From Mimachlamys varia (Eukaryota > Mollusca > Bivalvia > Pectinida > Pectinidae): 64,000 nt of DNA. The notes beneath the pieces were generated by a model. The model worked only from the letters and a program-made list of their open reading frames with translations, was not told the DNA's origin and did not search any database. Each line of letters starts with the position of its first letter. The stretch's first letter is position 1. The position numbers were made by a program, and so were the translations under genes. Shown one piece after another: positions 25,360-35,640 of the stretch. The stretch covers positions 56,004,322 through 56,068,321 of the forward strand of contig OX392528.1 in assembly GCA_947623455.1 (NCBI GenBank). Direction: 5' to 3'.

Positions 25360-25750
25360 ACAAGAGGCCCATGGGACATGCATCGCTCACCTAGATGTTG
25401 TGGATATTGTTGCAAATATGTAAACCATTTATACAAAATCTATTCCCTTCCTCCAAAGGATGTTTCTGACTTTTCGTTCAAATCCATTCAGTACATATAT
25501 ATGACAAGTAGCGATTAAAAAGGCTTTACCCCTATTCCCCCTATAAGGCCCCGTTTCTCCAGGCCCCAGGGGGTTATAGTGTCACCATTTATGAAGAATT
25601 TGTTTCCCTCCTTCAAACGATGTTTCTGACCAATGTTGGTTAAAATCCTTGCATTACTTAATGACAAGTAACAATTCAACAAAAAGTTGACGGACGCCGG
25701 ACGACGTGTCATGACATAACCTCATCGGCCATTTTGGCCAGGTGAGCTAA
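25360..25750 (+). mobile_element. Short pearl-like element beside an exon
   Basis: The 5' end is ACAAGAGGCCCATGGGACAT followed by GCATCGCTCACCTAG. The 3' end is AAAAAGTTGACGGACGCCGG, the hairpin GGCCATTTTGGCC and AGGTGAGCTAA. There is no 145-bp core array, so this is a short internal-deletion form. Its CTAA end lies about 40 bp from the 5' splice site of the exon at 25793-25963. Confidence 0.75.
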
Positions 25751-25792
25751 AAAATGAGAAACAGAACAATGGACGGTCGACCAATACATTAC

Positions 25793-25963
25793 CTTCATTA
25801 ACTTCCGCTGATAATATTAGCAGCTTCCGGTCTGTGAGGCATATCCGGCCCTTACCTATGGAGGGCTTCACTTTCGACTTGCCCTCCTTATCCAGGAAGT
25901 CAAGATGTGTAAAGTACAGCCACGCCCCTCCCAGGACCAAAACCTCCCCTTCCTCCAACATCC
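25793..25963 (-). CDS. Unrecognised GRAM/PH-like protein, second exon seen
   Basis: This 171-bp minus-strand exon lies between acceptor CTGACTTTCCAG and donor GAAG|GTAATG, phase 1 at both ends. It encodes GMLEEGEVLVLGGAWLYFTH, then LDFLDKEGKSKVKPSIGKGR and ICLTDRKLLILSAEVNE. The run GEVLVLGGAWLYFT ... KGRICLTDRKLLILSAE resembles the paired strands of GRAM/PH-type lipid-binding folds (G-x-LYLT-x-RRLIF), which would suggest a membrane-associated role. That is inference without a search. The first codon is completed from the exon at 29835-30288 and gives Gly. Confidence 0.75.
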
Positions 25964-26344
25964 CTGGAAAGTCAGAGGTCAATCATTATCTATACCAGCG
26001 ACAGTAAGAATGTCATTCGGGCGACTTAATGTACCTGTCTAAACATATCAACTTAGGAGATATATATCCTAGAGCATGCCATTGTATTCTTGCTCTTAAT
26101 AATTGAAATTGCTAATGTAGTATGATGCCAATGGATGTAATATCAATGGTTTTGATTTCAATGGTTGTGATCAAAGGGATTTTGGAATTATGAGTGATAT
26201 ATGACTTAAATCCTTTCAATTTCACTTTATAATAAAGGCATGCGCACTAGTAAATGCTGTAACAATATTAAATGCTGTTTATACACATTCTTATACCTTG
26301 TACAAAGTCAGGGTTTACCTCGAAATCTTAAATTTTTACAAAAT

Positions 26345-29300
26345 CAATGTTTGTGATGTTAATAGTTGTGATGCCAATGGTTGTGATGTCAATGTTTGTG
26401 ATGACAATGTTTGTGATGTCAATGTTTGTGATGACAATGTTTGTGATGTCAATGCTTGTGATGACAATGTTTGTGATGACAATGTTTGTGATGACAATGT
26501 TTGTGATGTCAATGTTTGTGATGACAATGTTTGTGATGACAATATTTGTGATGACAATGTTTGTGATGACAATGTTTGTGATGACAATGCTTGTGATGCC
26601 AATGTTTGTGATGTCAATGTTTGTGATGACAATGTTTGTGATGACAATGTTTGTGATGTCAGTGTTTGTGATGTTAATAGTTGTGATATCAATGTTTGTG
26701 ATGTCAATGCTTGTGATGACAATGTTTATGATGACAATGTTTGTGATATCAATGTTTGTGATGACAATGCTTGTGATGACAATGTTTGTGATGACAATGT
26801 TTGTGATGACAATGCTTGTGATGACAATGCTTGTGATGACAATGTTTGTGATGACAATGTTTGTGATGACAATGCTTATGATGACAATGTTTGTGATGAC
26901 AATGTTTGTGATGACAATGTTTCTGATGACAATGTTTGTGATGTCATTGGTTGTGATGTCAATGATTGTGATGTCAATGATTGTGATGTCAATGTTTGTG
27001 ATGTCAATGATTGTGATGACAATGCTTGTGATGACAATGTTTGTGATGACAATGTTTGTGATGACAATGCTTGTGATGACAATGTTTGTGATGTCAATGA
27101 TTGTGATGTCAATGTTTGTGATGTCAATGTTTTTGATGTCAATGATTGTGATGTCAATGCTTGTGATGACAATGTTTGTGATGTCATTGATTGTGATGTC
27201 AATGTTTGTGAGGTCAATGTTTGTGAGGTCAATATTTGTGATGTCAATGATTGTGAGGTCAATATTTGTGATGTCAATGATTGTGAGGTCAATATTTGTG
27301 ATGTCAATGATTGTGATGTCAATGATTGTGATGTCAATGATTGTGATGTCAATGATTGTGATGTCAATGTTTGTGATGTCAATGTTTGTGAGGTCAATAT
27401 TTGTGATGTCAATGTTTGTGATGTCAATGTTTGTGATGTCAATTATTGTGATGTCAATGATTGTGATGTCAATGTTTGTGATGTTAATGTTTGTGAGGTC
27501 AATATTTGTGATGTCAATGTTTGTGATGTCAATGTTTGTGATGTTAATGTTTGTGATGTCAATGATTGTGATGTCAATGTTTGTGATGTCAATGCTTGTG
27601 ATGTCAATGCTTGTGATGTCAATGCTTGTGATGTCAGTGTTTGTGATGTTAATAGTTGTGATGTCAATGTTTGTGATGACAATGTTTGTGATGTCAATGC
27701 TTGTAATGTCAATGTTTGTGATGTCAATGCTTGTGATGTCAATGTTTGTGATGTTAATAGTTGTAATGTCAATGTTTGTGATGTCAATGTTTGTGATGTC
27801 AATGTTTGTGATGTCAATGTTTGTGATGTCAGTGCTTGTGATGTCAATGTTTGTGATGTTCATGTTGTAAGGTCAATGCTTGTGATGTCAGTGTTTGTGA
27901 TATCAATGATTGTGTTATCAATAGTTGTGATGTCAATGTTTGTGATGTTAATGGTCGTGATGTCAATGTTTGTGATGTTAATAATTGTGATGTCAATGTT
28001 TGTGATGTCAATGTTTGTGATGTCAATGTTGTGATGTCAATGTTTGTGTTATCAATAGTTGTGATGTCCATGTTTGTGATGTTAATGGTTGTGATGTCAA
28101 TGTTTGTGTTATCAATAGTTGTGATGTCAATGTTTGTGATGTTAATGGTTGTGATGTCAATGTTTGTGATGTCAATAATGTGATGTCAATGTTTGTGATG
28201 TCAATGGTTGTAATGTCAATGTTGTGATGTCAATGTTTGTGATGTCAATGTTTGTGATGTAAAGTTTGTGATGTCAATGTTTGTGATGTTAATGTTTGTG
28301 ATGTCAGTGTTTGTGATGTCAATGGTTGTGATGTCAATGTTTGTGAAGTCAGTGTTTGTGATGTCAATGTTTGTGAAGTCACTGTTTGTGATGTCAATGT
28401 TTGTGATGTCAGTGTTTGCGATGTCAATGTTTGTGATGTCAATGTTTGTGATGTCAGTGTTTGTGATGTCAATGTTTGTGATGTCAATGTTTGTGATGTC
28501 AGTGTTTGTGATGTCAGTGTTTGTGTTATCAATAGTAGTGATATCAATGATTGCTATGTCAATAGTTGTGATGTCAGTGTTTGTGATGTCAGTGTTTGTG
28601 TTATCAATAGTTGTGATGTCAGTGTTTGTGATGTCAGTGTTTGTGTTATCAATAGTTGTGATGTCAATGTTTGTGATGTCAGTGTTTGTGTTATCAATAG
28701 TTGTGATGTCAATGTTTGTGTTATCAATAGTTGTGATGTCAATGTTTGTGATGTCAATGTTTGTGATGTCAGTGTTTGTGATGTCAGTGTTTGTGTTATC
28801 AATAGTTGTGATGTCAATGTTTGTGATGTCAGTGTTTGTGTTATCAATAGTTGTGATGTCAATGTTTGTGATGTCAGTGTTTGTGTTATCAATAGTTGTG
28901 ATGTCAATGTTTGTGTTATCAATAGTTGTGATGTCAATGTTTGTGATGTCAATGTTTGTGTTATCAATAGTTGTGATGTCAATGTTTGTCAATAGTTGTG
29001 ATGTCAATGTTTGTGATGTCAATGTTTGTGATGTCAGTGGTTGTGATGTCAGTGTTTGTGTTATCAATAGTTGTGATGTCAATGTTTGTGATGTCAGTGT
29101 TTGTGTTATCAATAGTTGTGATGTCAATGTTTGTGATGTCAGTGTTTGTGTTATCAATAGTTGTGATGTCAATAGTTGTGTTATCAATAGTTGTGATGTC
29201 AATGTTTGTGATGTCAATGTTTGTGATGTCAGTGTTTGTGATGTCAGTGTTTGTGTTATCAATAGTTGTGATGTCAATGTTTGTGATGTCAGTGTTTGTG

Positions 29301-29800
29301 TTATCAATAGTTGTGATGTCAATGTTTGTGATGTCAGTGTTTGTGTTATCAATAGTTGTGATGTCAATGTTTGTGTTATCAATAGTTGTGATGTCAATGT
29401 TTGTGATGTCAATGTTTGTGTTATCAATAGTTGTGATGTCAATGTTTGTGTTATCAATAGTTGTGATGTCAATGTTTGTGATGTCAATGTTTGTGATGTC
29501 AGTGTTTGTGATGTCAGTGTTTGTGTTATCAATAGTTGTGATGTCAATAGTTGTGTTATCAATAGTTGTGATGTCAATGTTTGTGATGTCAATGTTTGTG
29601 ATGTCAGTGTTTGTGATGTCAGTGTTTGTGATGTCAGTGTTTGCGATGTCAATGTTTGTGATGTCAATGTTTGTGAGGTCAATAGTAGTGATATCAATTA
29701 TTGCTATGTCAATAGTTGTGATGTCAATGTTTGTGATGTCAGTGTTCGTGATGTCAATAGTTTTGGTGTCAATAGTTGTGACGTCAATGGTTGTAATATA
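26345..29800. repeat. 15-bp minisatellite, about 230 copies, 3.45 kb
   Basis: The unit is AATGTTTGTGATGTC with common variants GATGAC, AATGC, AGTG and AATAGTTGTGTTATC. The left part (to about 27865) keeps exact 15-bp register for some 1500 bp and changes from GATGAC-rich to GATGTC-rich. The middle (27866-28260) has small indels. The right part has longer-period blocks built from the GTTATCAATAGTTGTGATGT variant. Because 15 is divisible by three and most frames lack stops, both strands show open frames of over 500 codons (for example repeated Cys-Asp-Val-Asn-Val). I do not consider these genes. The array lies in an intron and ends about 35 bp from the donor of the exon at 29835. Confidence 0.95.
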
Positions 29801-29834
29801 AAATGTCAAATGAACAATGATCAGTGATTATCAC

Positions 29835-30288
29835 CTTGTAGAAGCTGTTCGTAGGTGAGTAGCTCCCCGGGCCGACCTTTCGTCTGCCATACGTCTTGGC
29901 GCATGTCTTCACCCTGGGTTAGCAGACAATCATTTAGCCTATAAAACTTCTTCTGTTTTGTATACGCCTCTCCCAACACAGTTTGGGAGGAGGGGTTCAG
30001 ATCCAGACGAGAAAAGTCCTGGTTGAAGGGCCGGGGCTCATCCACGATCACAAATCCTATTTTACCATTTTTGTCCATGGTTGTGGACGGGATAACCGCC
30101 GTCGGCGTCGTGGTTGCTGTTTTTGTGGTCGCTACCGTCGTCTTAGCGCCGAAGGGTACCAGAGTGTGGGTATCGGAGGTGCTGGCGGGCGAACAGCTAC
30201 TAGTGACGGCCTTCAGTGTAGTTGGCGGACGTCCCACCTGATTCGAGTTGACAAGCGTTACACCTTTGTTTACGGTAATTTCCGTTTC
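29835..30288 (-). CDS. Unrecognised GRAM/PH-like protein, first exon seen
   Basis: The minus-strand exon begins after CATCGTTGCAG (phase 0) and ends CTACAAG|GTGATA (phase 1), 454 bp. It encodes ETEITVNKGVTLVNSNQVGR, then a Thr/Ser-rich linker (about residues 30-70, with many TT pairs). A more conserved-looking block follows: DKNGKIGFVIVDEPRPFNQD, SRLDLNPSSQTVLGEAYTKQ, KKFYRLNDCLLTQGEDMRQD and GRPGELLTYEQLLQ. With the exons at 25.8, 22.6 and 19.0 kb it forms one continuous frame of about 344 residues. The start codon is not here. Candidates for upstream sequence lie at 30369-30442 and 49164-49421. The family is not recognised, and the disordered linker followed by a folded C-terminal half is inferred. 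Confidence 0.75.
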
Positions 30289-30368
30289 CTGCAACGATGA
30301 TAGATGTTGAACATAAGACTAGCATATATATAAGTAGCAGGCATTCTGAGTAGGGGGCCGATTCTCAC

Positions 30369-30442
30369 TGAGTGTCTCTCAAGACGATGGCGAACGTTTG
30401 GCGTGCTTTCAACAGGCACACACCGATAACACTTCCGCATTC
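30369..30442 (-). CDS. Candidate short upstream exon
   Basis: On the minus strand the acceptor CAGCTGTTTACAG and donor ACTCA|GTGAGA bound 74 bp. Read in phase 1 it is open (MRKCYRCVPVESTPNVRHRL, then ERHS) and would leave in phase 0, as the exon at 29835-30288 needs. The intervening intron would be only 80 bp. Its ATG could also be an initiator. Support is splice sites and frame only. Confidence 0.3.
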
Positions 30443-31205
30443 CTGTAAACAGCTGACAAGTAAGGAGTAATTAAAAATATTTTCAAATATTATACAATAA
30501 AAGTGTTTTTAGATGAGTTTGATGGAACTTCCCCTTGCAGACAGTCTTGAAGTGTATGGGAACACTTACCGACCACAGGGACCTGAGAATTATTTTTTAA
30601 AGCTAGTTTTGGACCTAAACTCGGGTATTTAAAGTAATTTTACACTTTTGGGGGTTTAGGTAAATTTTCGATAAAAATGGCCCTCTCAACGGATTATGAC
30701 CATTGAGTGGCGAGTATTCAGGAAGGGGGGGTGTATCGACCGTAAAAGTGTAAAATTGCTATAAACACATTAGTTTAGGTACAAAACTAGCTGTAACAAA
30801 TCCTCAGGTCCTAGTCTATAAGAACTTCATGTATGAAGTTTATATATCTTTAAATATATATAGTTGTTCTTGAAATAGCTTCATGTTAAGGTTATGTAAT
30901 TGAATTTGAAGTTTTGATATTTTCTAGAAATTTGGATTGCCAAGTTTTTGTATGATTTAATAATAAACATGTAACTTATTTTTCATAAATTTCCTTTCGT
31001 TCAAAACTTCCGCTACTAATGCATTTGTGTGGACTTAATCTATATGTATATTTCTGTAAGCCTAGCCTTTATGAAATGTGCATTTGATAATAAAGTGAAT
31101 TGAATTGAAATTGAATATTTAATTGGGCGGCGGCCTGGTCTGATGACGTCACGATCAATGAGTTGGCCTTTAAAAAGAAAATAAATTGAATAGGTATACA
31201 TTTAT

Positions 31206-31433
31206 GTACGGAAGCCTGCTGTGCCACATGAAGTAAAACAAAAAAGGATCTTCAAACATATCAAATTCTCGAATGTGCAAATTAGAAATGACCTAACCAA
31301 ATTCGAAACAGAGAAAGAAAAGAAACTATACGAAGAAGCCAAACTAAACGAAAGAGAGGACACAGGGGGATGTATCTACCGTGTTCGAGGACCGCCATGG
31401 AACAGGAAAATTGTGCGTCTTCCAAAATCTTAG
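31206..31433 (+). pseudogene. Fragment of a retroelement-like ORF1
   Basis: An open stretch encodes KHIKFSNVQIRNDLTKFETE, KEKKLYEEAKLNEREDTGGC and IYRVRGPPWNRKIVRLPKS before a stop. The charged helix followed by YRVRGPPWNRKIV is how many invertebrate LINE ORF1 or short retroelement proteins end, as I remember them. It is short, isolated and lies next to a LINE-like tail, so I treat it as a remnant. Confidence 0.4.
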
Positions 31434-32040
31434 ATATGGATATAGAGGCAATTACATTGTCTGCGTCCATTATTTACTTATTACTTATTACTTAAATTCA
31501 TAATGACGAAATAACCACAATGATCCATTATACGAGAAAGTAACTACAATACAATCTACAAAATTACCAACACTACTTCATGTGGCACTAACAGGCTACC
31601 ATAGTCAGGAAATCCACCAATGCAAAAACAAACAAAAAATTGTCAGCACTCTTTGCTGGAATTTATAATGCGCACATGTTGGGGGCGTATGCGAACATTC
31701 AACTGTATTTCGTGCCAGGCCCGATGTGATAATTTATATTAGTTTGTTTTATTCTACACAGGGGACTGTGATGTGAAAGTTTCGTTCAGTAATGCGGATT
31801 TTTTCAGTCATACAATTTCGCCACACGCGTTCTTTAACTTTCCAAACCCAGCCATATTACATCACGATTCATGAGCTGAAATTCAGAAGAAATATCCTAT
31901 TTGGATTCGAAATGACACCCCGGGGCTCGCCAATCCTTTTGTTTAATGACTACACTTGTAGCTTGTAACGCAAGCTCAAACGCAATGTCGATATCACTGA
32001 GATGGCCTTGCCCCTTCCGTGTTGTTGTTGTTGATGTTGT

Positions 32041-32100
32041 AAGGGGGGGGGGGGGGGGGGTCGAGGGGTGAGGGGGGGCGGGGGGGGGGGGGGGTGAGGA
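32041..32100 (+). repeat. Poly-G tract with G-quadruplex potential
   Basis: Nearly uninterrupted guanine runs, including stretches of 15-20 G, broken by TCGAGG and GTGAGG. Shorter G or C runs occur near 36480-36535, 41103-41150, 42030-42065 and 56698-56713. Exact lengths in such tracts are prone to assembly error. Confidence 0.9.
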
Positions 32101-32394
32101 CTTAAATGACGTGGTTCAGACAAATAAAAAATCCCTAGAGATGTCCTTCACTTATATAGAATATATTGCGTCTGTCGTCAACTCAATTTCATAAAGACTG
32201 CTTGGCAGACCATGTTTTATAAAGTCTGCCAGCCGAGACAACGAGACAAACTGTAGATTCGAATATCAATTTGGAAAGGATGGAATGAATCATCCCTGGC
32301 CCAATGTCATCCACGGATGACCAAGGTCATTAACAATGTGTACATGTATTGTACATCTGTTGAAGACCTTGAATTCAAAAATATTTTAAAACTA

Positions 32395-32972
32395 ATTTTA
32401 CAACATTTCTAAAACAAGTTGTCCAACTTATATTAAAGGCCCAATATACGTAACTTCAGGAAATTTTTCGGGATTCTGAAAAATTATGGAAAAAAATCCA
32501 GTTGATAACCATGCAAAAATAAGCCTAAAACGAAGTAAACCTGAGCGGTAACTAACAAGAAACTCCTGACAGAAAAATCCAAAGAATTGAAAATAGTGCA
32601 GGTGGGCGTGTTTACAAATACCGCGTTTCAACTGCTGCTGTACCGGTAACCGGGTATGAATTAATCTTGAATATTGCTGATATCAGTGAATCTTAACTAA
32701 ATCTATAATTATAATAAGTTGTTAGGCTTGATTTTTGCTTCAAGTTTTGCCGAAAGTTACGTATATTGGGCCTTTAATCACTCTTGTTGGCCCGGATGTA
32801 TAAGTGGGCGAGGGATCTTATGATGGGATGAAACCGGAGTAACCAGAGAAAACTCGCGTGGTCGGGCAGGTGACCCCCCCATACTTTTTCACGTCCGGTT
32901 GGGGTCCCCGAATCGAACCCCGGCCGCCTTGATGAAAGGCAAGTGCGTTATCCACTGCACGACAGAGCAAAC
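32395..32972 (-). mobile_element. tRNA-headed SINE split by a TTAA MITE
   Basis: Reverse copy of the SINE at 21.8 kb. The head is at right (GAACCCCGGCCGCCTTGATG and GCGTTATCCACTGCACGAC), with the body leftwards to CACTCTTGTTGGCC. The tail resumes left of the MITE as GTCCAACTTATA. Removing the inserted element restores the same tail order as the uninterrupted SINE. Confidence 0.8.
32433..32777 (-). mobile_element. TTAA-flanked MITE, copy 3, inside a SINE
   Basis: TTAA at 32433-32436 and 32774-32777 flanks termini AGGCCCAATATACGTAACTT and its inverse. Orientation is opposite to copies 1 and 2. It lacks about 45 bp of the interior found in copy 4 (the segment ending GGTAGAAGACAGC). The uninterrupted SINE tail has one TTAA at this position. 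Confidence 0.9.
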
Positions 32973-32977
32973 ATATT

Positions 32978-34062
32978 TTAAGCCAAGACCATTCAACTTT
33001 GTACGATGCCATTTATTCAAAGACAATATGTTGATAAGCTTTAACATGAATAAGTTCATTCATGGTATTTCTCATTTGATAGACACTCCGCTTCTGATCT
33101 TATAAATGAATTTCAAAGAAATAAAAGATATTCCGACCCTTGGGCCTCTTTGATGCCAAGTTCTTCCCGAGTCCTATGAGTTTCGTTCTGAAATAATTAG
33201 TCAAATATGTGCCTTCGTAATAACGCATTTGAAGTAACCGCATACCAGAAAACGTGTAGCATGCCAGAAACATATGTAGAACGGTTACGAGGAGAATTAT
33301 TTTGATCATTTACAATTAGTGAAACAGATTACCGGGGGATGTTTATCGTCTGCCATGTTGTATTCAAGGCTGTTAATAATCACGGGAGGCTGGGGCGCAT
33401 CAGAGACACAATTAAACACACGAGGCAAGTATTATCAACTTCTTATAGTTTCTAAGGCAAGGGAAATAATTTCTTGGATTTTCTGTGACATTCTTTAGGG
33501 GGAGGGAGAGATAAGGGCACATTTAAATCTAAGGGTCGGTGTACGCATATAATCTCCCTTTGAAAGGAGATTGATCATTCTCGAGTACTCCCTCTACACA
33601 GCGTAGGAAACCACGTGGCACTGCTACACACGGTTAAGCAGTGTCACGTGGGCTTCCATTGATGTTTTACACACAGAAAGGCTACGTCACATACTTTTGC
33701 GAAGTGGAATTCTATTGAAAACTCATGTTCACTTAAAGTAGGATACATTTATATGTATATCTTTAATTTGAATTCTCAAGTGAATTCTAAACTCTTTCTT
33801 AATTTACATGAGTCTTATTTAGTTAGACGAACCGACCAATCAGATTTGTAGTGTTAAGACAACGAAAAGTGACGATTCAAAATATATTATTTTCTGAGAG
33901 AATTTTCAGAAAATTTCAGAATATTTGTGTGTTTACTATATCAAATAGTCTTCTGAGTACTCATTTAAAATCAGAATTTTTAACAAAAATAATATTTAAA
34001 TTCTGTGTTATGCCGTCGATTCAGCTATTTGTATGTAAAACATTTCATCTTTGGAATCAATT
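32978..34062. other. Non-coding stretch, nothing but a hairpin
   Basis: AT-rich sequence with no supported exon. The only structure noted is the inverted repeat at 33606-33657, listed separately. Confidence 0.5.
33606..33657. repeat. Hairpin with E-box arms
   Basis: The arms GGAAACCACGTGGCACTGCT and AGCAGTGTCACGTGGGCTTCC form an inverted repeat of about 20 bp around an 11-base loop. Both arms contain CACGTG. The arm sequence resembles one arm of the larger hairpin at 58.3 kb. Confidence 0.7.
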
Positions 34063-34464
34063 TTAAAACAACTGTACGTGTATAAGGTAGACTAATTTTC
34101 TTCTTGTACCGCGAGTCAACTTGTGCCGACAGTGAAGCCATTTGTATTGGGCTATAAATGCCACAACAACTATGATATACAATGTACAATAGATGGGATA
34201 ATTGACATTTTCAATTAACTCGCGGGGTCGTAGAAAGTCATACAACAAATTGAACACACGTCGAAATAGAAAGTCAAACGTCTTGGGGAAAGTCAAAATA
34301 AAGAAAGACATTTGCGTTTGCCATCGATCAAATATCGGATGAATTTTAGCTACGTTCCAATAGCGCAACAAAGACGCTTTCATCTCCTGAAATGCAGCTG
34401 AAAAGGAACTCAACACGATTTGGTCCTGCTTAAACGTCTGATCATGTCGCCAAATAACAACCAA
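34063..34464 (-). CDS. Candidate membrane-protein exon, unrecognised
   Basis: A minus-strand frame open for about 133 codons in AT-rich DNA. It contains FQEMKASLLRYWNVAKIHPI, FFILTFPKTFDFLFRRVFNL and a hydrophobic stretch, YPIYCTLYIIVVVAFIAQYK, that could span a membrane. A basic tail follows (RHKLTRGTRRK). There is no initiator ATG at the front of the frame. An acceptor-like GACATGATCAG lies near its 5' part, and a donor-like CGCG|GTACAAG near the 3' end. No homology is recognised. It may be an exon of a minus-strand gene or a chance frame. Confidence 0.3.
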   Translation of the reverse strand: MVVIWRHDQTFKQDQIVLSSFSAAFQEMKASLLRYWNVAKIHPIFDRWQTQMSFFILTFPKTFDFLFRRVFNLLYDFLRPRELIENVNYPIYCTLYIIVVVAFIAQYKWLHCRHKLTRGTRRKLVYLIHVQLF

Positions 34465-34501
34465 TATAAACGGTAAGGATTAACTCCGACATAATCCTAT
34501 A

Positions 34502-34659
34502 GAAATTGATCTTTATGACTTAGATCAGTCTTCGTCAAGATGACAACATCTTCACAGGATCACGTGATAGGGGCTTAGATAATTCCAATCACGTGATCCT
34601 ATGAAGTCAAAAATGTTGTCATCATGATGAAGACCGATCTAGGACATGAAGATCAACTT
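34502..34659. repeat. Long inverted repeat, arms about 68 bp
   Basis: The left arm runs from AATTGATCTTTATGACTTAG through AGATGACAACAT to AGGATCACGTGAT. The right arm mirrors it from ATCACGTGATCCT through ATGTTGTCATC to CATGAAGATCAACTT. The loop is about 20 bases. Both arms carry CACGTG at the inner end. No target duplication or coding sequence is evident. Confidence 0.8.
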
Positions 34660-35109
34660 TTACAGTTTCAGATGGCATTTATGTCACATACTGTCATGAC
34701 CCGGTTGCTGGCGTCATTTCTATAATGACGTCATCATGGTACTATCACTTATATTTCCTGTAACAAAATGCTTTCATATAGGGATTGAAAGTCATTTTTT
34801 TAACTTTCATATTGTTATGAAAGGTCAGCCGGTACATTCATATTGAATGAAGCCCGCTCATACTTTTATGAAAGGCATTTTTGCTGGTAATGTTCATACA
34901 GTGGGTTGCAGCGCAAATGTAAATATATTTCAATGAGATAAACATACTCCCTATAGTAGTTAAATTTTTGATATCGAAGTATACTTCCAATTTGCATTAA
35001 TAGGCAGTATGAATGACGACTGAAAACTTGAAATGCTGATGTCTCGTTCAATGAGAACTAGATTTTGGCATAAGAATTCTCGGTTCCTAGTCTGGTATTT
35101 TTTCTACGC

Positions 35110-35640
35110 CCGCACAAACTTTGTTTTAAGGTTGTTCTCGATTCCAAGTCAAGCTATTTTCTACGTCCCTACATAATTTGTCTTTAGACCATTCTCGGTT
35201 CCAAGTCCAGATAATTTCTACAGACTCTGTCTTCAGACCGTTCTCGGTTCCAAGTCCAGATATTTTCTACATCCCTACAGAATTTGTCTTTAGACCGTTC
35301 TCGGTTCCAAGTCCAGATATTTTCTACATCCCTACAGAATTTGTCTTTAGACCGTTCTCGGTTCCAAGTCCAGATATTTTCTACATCCCTACAGAATTTG
35401 TATTCAGACCATTCTCGGTTCCAAGTCCAGATATTTTCTACATCCCTACAGACTCTGTCTTCAGACCGTTCTCGGTTCCAAGTCCAGATATTTTCTACAT
35501 TCCTACAGAATTTGTCTTCAGACCGTTCTCGGTTCCAAGTCCAGATATTTTCTACATCCCTACAGACTTTGTCTTCAGACCGTTCTCGGTTCCAAGTCCA
35601 GATATTTTCTACATCCCTACAGAATTTGTCTTTAGCCCGT
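35110..35640. repeat. 57-bp tandem repeat, about nine copies
   Basis: The unit runs AATTTGTCTTTAGACCGTTC, TCGGTTCCAAGTCCAGATAT, TTTCTACATCCCTACAG. Copies are 90-100% alike on the right and more decayed at left. As 57 is 19 codons, frames stay open and would encode a 19-residue repeat with FRPFSVPSPDIFYIPTE. There are no splice sites or flanking coding sequence. Confidence 0.9.

Larger units (their letters stand above)
30443..32432. other. Non-coding stretch with LINE remnants
   Basis: No supported host gene. At about 31085-31115 AATAAAGTGAATTGAATTGA resembles the short-repeat tail that ends many invertebrate LINEs. A transposon-like open fragment follows at 31206-31433. The segments GCTGTGCCACATGAAGTA (near 31217) and TACTTCATGTGGCACTAACA (near 31573) form a loose inverted repeat around that fragment. 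Confidence 0.45.

Noticed and set aside
26298..28034. Open frame of 578 codons with a Cys-Asp-Val-Asn pentapeptide repeat
   Set aside because: It is produced by the 15-bp minisatellite. Other frames and the opposite strand are equally open, and variants change amino acids freely. It lies in an intron.
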